A DNA stretch of 64,000 bases from M3007 sp964484205 (GTDB lineage: Bacteria; Bacteroidota; Bacteroidia; Chitinophagales; Saprospiraceae): positions 124,001-188,000 of the forward strand of contig CAZAEZ010000005.1 in assembly GCA_964484205.1 (NCBI GenBank). Reading direction: 5' to 3'. Shown here piece after piece: positions 62,587 through 64,000 of the stretch. Under the pieces are notes generated by a model, which was given only the letters and a program-made list of their open reading frames with translations, did not search any database and had not been told where the DNA came from. Made by a program: the position numbers and the translations under genes. Numbering within the stretch: the first letter of the stretch is position 1; every line of letters begins with the position of its first letter.

Positions 62587-62594
62587 GCAAGATA
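62587..62594 (-). promoter_or_regulatory. -7-like element upstream of the Type ISP gene
   Basis: The minus strand reads TATCTTGC, one or two bases from TAnnTTTG. It lies about 50 bp before the ATG at 62538. The same octamer precedes the small anchored protein gene at 63351-63358, so the island genes may share this variant. No clear -33 partner was found. Confidence 0.45.
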
Positions 62595-62604
62595 GGAAGC
62601 GGGG

Positions 62605-62931
62605 TTAAGCCGTGGCACGGCTTGGCTGCGATTCGACAGCGGCATCGGACAACGACAAGTCCGTCTGCACGATATGCACATTTAGCAGGTCGCCATTTAA
62701 GAGCAGCTGAAACAGCCAGACGTTGCTCACCGTATCAATGGCCACGGGGGGCAGCTCGTCGATGTCGACATCGAATGCTTTGGCGAATTGGCGGGCATCC
62801 AAGTCCGGGATGTAGTTGCCACGCACTACGTGGTCTTTCCACATTGTGCAGGCCTCGGGCAAGTGGTCGGCCTCGTGCTGACTGATGTAGGTGCCGCCCT
62901 GATAGTCGGTGATGAAAGTGAATATAGCCAT
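62605..62931 (-). CDS. Small protein coupled to the upstream gene, possible immunity protein
   Basis: This 108-residue acidic protein begins MAIFTFITDYQGGTYISQHEADHLPEACTMW. I recall small proteins with this kind of start (F(I/M)(M/T)DY-x-GGTYISQ) as a hypothetical family often encoded beside toxin domains, but I cannot confirm it here. No domain with known function is visible. The ATG follows the stop of the upstream gene by one base (TGATATG), a tight translational coupling typical of toxin-immunity pairs. The gene ends 66 bp before the Type ISP gene start. Role as an immunity protein is a hypothesis. Confidence 0.55.
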   Translation of the reverse strand: MAIFTFITDYQGGTYISQHEADHLPEACTMWKDHVVRGNYIPDLDARQFAKAFDVDIDELPPVAIDTVSNVWLFQLLLNGDLLNVHIVQTDLSLSDAAVESQPSRATA

Positions 62932-62932
62932 A

Positions 62933-63316
62933 TCAGTTGCCTTTGGGTTTTTGTGAATGGTGCTCGCCGGAAAAATCCTTTTTCTTTCGGAGGTGTTCCA
63001 GCTTCTTGCGGAGTTTCTCGATGAGTTTTTTTTCGTCAGGGGTCTTATTGGGTTTGCGGTTCATTTGCTGGTACTCATCCCGCACTTTTTCGTATTCCTG
63101 TTGGGCTTTTTCGCGGGCTTTTGTGTTGGCGTGCTTACCATGCTTGCCGCTGCTTTTTTCTTGCTCCATTTTGGCGCGGTTGTCCTGGAGCAAGTCAGGC
63201 GGCGGCGAGTAGCTGGCAGTCACTGCGTAGGTCAGGGCTATGAGCGCGGCCAGTAAGAGCAGGCCGGCGGTTGGGAAGGTTCGCTTTGGGTGGTTAGGGT
63301 ATGTGGCGGCGTTCAT
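62933..63316 (-). CDS. Small secreted or membrane-anchored basic protein, possible toxin
   Basis: This 127-residue protein has a signal-anchor-like hydrophobic stretch (PTAGLLLLAALIALTYAVTA, about 15-34), then a long, highly charged helical segment (about 45-110, KAREKAQQEYEKVRDEYQQM, LIEKLRKKLEHLRKKKD) and the end DFSGEHHSQKPKGN. The D-x-GE-H-x-KGN ending resembles the C-termini of some Rhs-linked polymorphic toxin domains, but here it is carried by a small free-standing protein. The frame extends to 63496; ATG 63316 is the natural start and follows TATCTTGC at 63351. It is coupled by one base to the 62605 gene. Toxin activity is a hypothesis. Confidence 0.55.
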   Translation of the reverse strand: MNAATYPNHPKRTFPTAGLLLLAALIALTYAVTASYSPPPDLLQDNRAKMEQEKSSGKHGKHANTKAREKAQQEYEKVRDEYQQMNRKPNKTPDEKKLIEKLRKKLEHLRKKKDFSGEHHSQKPKGN

Positions 63317-63350
63317 GGCGGCGGATGGGTGAAAAAATGTGTAATCTTTT

Positions 63351-63358
63351 GCAAGATA
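63351..63358 (-). promoter_or_regulatory. -7-like element before the small anchored protein gene
   Basis: Minus strand TATCTTGC, the same octamer as at 62587, about 35 bp before the ATG at 63316. Supports 63316 over the longer open frame starting at 63496. Confidence 0.45.
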
Positions 63359-63558
63359 GAGAATTATTAAGATTGACTTCCAGGGGACGGCAAAAATGCG
63401 GCCTAAAAAATTTTTTTCGAGGCCGTTCGCCACGTACACCCCGATTTTGAGCAAAATGCGCCAATTCCTGCTGCTGCCGGCGGCCCAAACGCCCACCCCT
63501 ACCGCGCTAAAAGCTAGCCCGCTGCCCGCGCGCCTACGCCCGCCCGCAATTCTGCCCT

Positions 63559-63990
63559 TTAGGATGTTTCATTTTTTGTCCACCCTTTCTTTTTGAATAC
63601 TTGCTTCATGCACCGGCGCCGGCAAAACGTCATGTTATTTTTTACCTTATCCGGGTATTGTAAAAAATACATATCATCACGCAATACCAAGCGGTGCGCT
63701 TGCTCCGGGAATACACGTTTCCACTCAGGGCCGTTATCAATAAACATAGGGCGAAGCGTAGGGAGTAAATCCAAATAACCTTCGCTTTTGCCTAATCGTT
63801 TCCAGTTGAATGCCGTACCGATTGAAATGCCGTAAATTCGTGCAAGCGCTTTATTTGCCACAAAATAAAAGGTTGGGAGGGGACGGTTGGATTCACGAGA
63901 GGTGCCTCTTTTGCCCTCTGGCAACCGTTTTTCCCTCCACAACCTTGCACTTTGTTTTCTGACTAAATAGCAAATACAAGCGCTCTCCAC
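63559..63990 (-). CDS. Unknown basic protein, possibly 5'-partial
   Basis: This 143-residue frame starts with GTG at 63990 and stays open to the right edge, so the true start may lie outside the window. It contains FVANKALARIYGISIGTAFNWKRLGKSEGYLDLLP, which could form a helix-turn-helix (ALARIYGISIGTAFNWKR), and then LRPMFIDNGPEWKRVFPEQAH. The C-terminus is basic and has one cysteine pair (FCRRRC). I do not recognise the family. It is part of the accessory island and may be a small DNA-binding protein of a mobile element. Confidence 0.5.
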   Translation of the reverse strand: MESACICYLVRKQSARLWREKRLPEGKRGTSRESNRPLPTFYFVANKALARIYGISIGTAFNWKRLGKSEGYLDLLPTLRPMFIDNGPEWKRVFPEQAHRLVLRDDMYFLQYPDKVKNNMTFCRRRCMKQVFKKKGWTKNETS

Positions 63991-64000
63991 AAATGCCCTG

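Noticed and set aside
52591..64000. Second copy of the tRNA-Glu 3' end as an attachment site
   Set aside because: I did not see one in the window by eye; the far island border probably lies to the right.

Overview
The window looks like a draft chromosome contig from a Bacteroidota bacterium, probably the Saprospiria/Chitinophagia side. The evidence is: promoter -7 elements of the TAnnTTTG type, a UpxY-type NusG paralogue, a Wzi-like capsule protein, a TonB receptor with a carboxypeptidase-regulatory N-terminal domain, a DUF4369/thioredoxin lipid-side protein, and weak ribosome binding sites. A run of ten Ns at 29917-29926 shows that the sequence is a scaffold.

Region 1 (1-25716, all on the minus strand) is a large capsule/exopolysaccharide locus. 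Transcription runs from high to low coordinates: aminotransferase, nucleotide-sugar dehydrogenase, CpsB-type phosphatase, Wza exporter, Wzc-type tyrosine kinase, GT9, Wzx flippase, a GT-A-like protein, GT4, Wzy, two GT4s, GT2, methyltransferase, carbamoyltransferase, GT2, WecB, Gmd, a GT-C-like membrane protein, Fcl, ManC, a DUF433 protein and a GT4 cut by the left edge. This encodes a Wzx/Wzy-dependent pathway with GDP-fucose, GDP-mannose, ManNAc-type and aminated uronic-acid-type precursors, plus carbamoyl and methyl decoration. Short perfect palindromes with 15-17 bp arms are scattered through it; one lies inside a coding frame and one just upstream of a wzx gene that lacks a normal start.

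Region 2 (26011-34878, minus) holds cobalamin-dependent MetH, then a low-quality scaffold join, then a second group: lhgO, a polysaccharide-deacetylase-like protein, Wzi and UpxY. This group may control and finish the capsule pathway, but the gap means its distance from MetH and Region 1 is uncertain.

Region 3 (35085-52338) is ordinary chromosomal content on both strands: TonB receptor, SelD, thioredoxin-domain protein, sigma-54 activator, MiaB, nucleoside phosphorylase, MFS exporter, DUF721 protein, helix-hairpin-helix membrane protein, OmpA protein, ABC exporter, START protein and UbiD.

Region 4 (52516-64000) begins with tRNA-Glu and is an accessory island running off the right edge. It contains a pentapeptide-repeat/TIR protein, a lone phage P27-type small terminase gene, a zinc-ribbon-like mobile-element protein, an AT-rich TPR membrane protein, a 1632-residue single-chain Type ISP restriction-modification enzyme, and a small secreted or anchored protein directly coupled to a possible immunity protein. 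No integrase or CRISPR array is visible.
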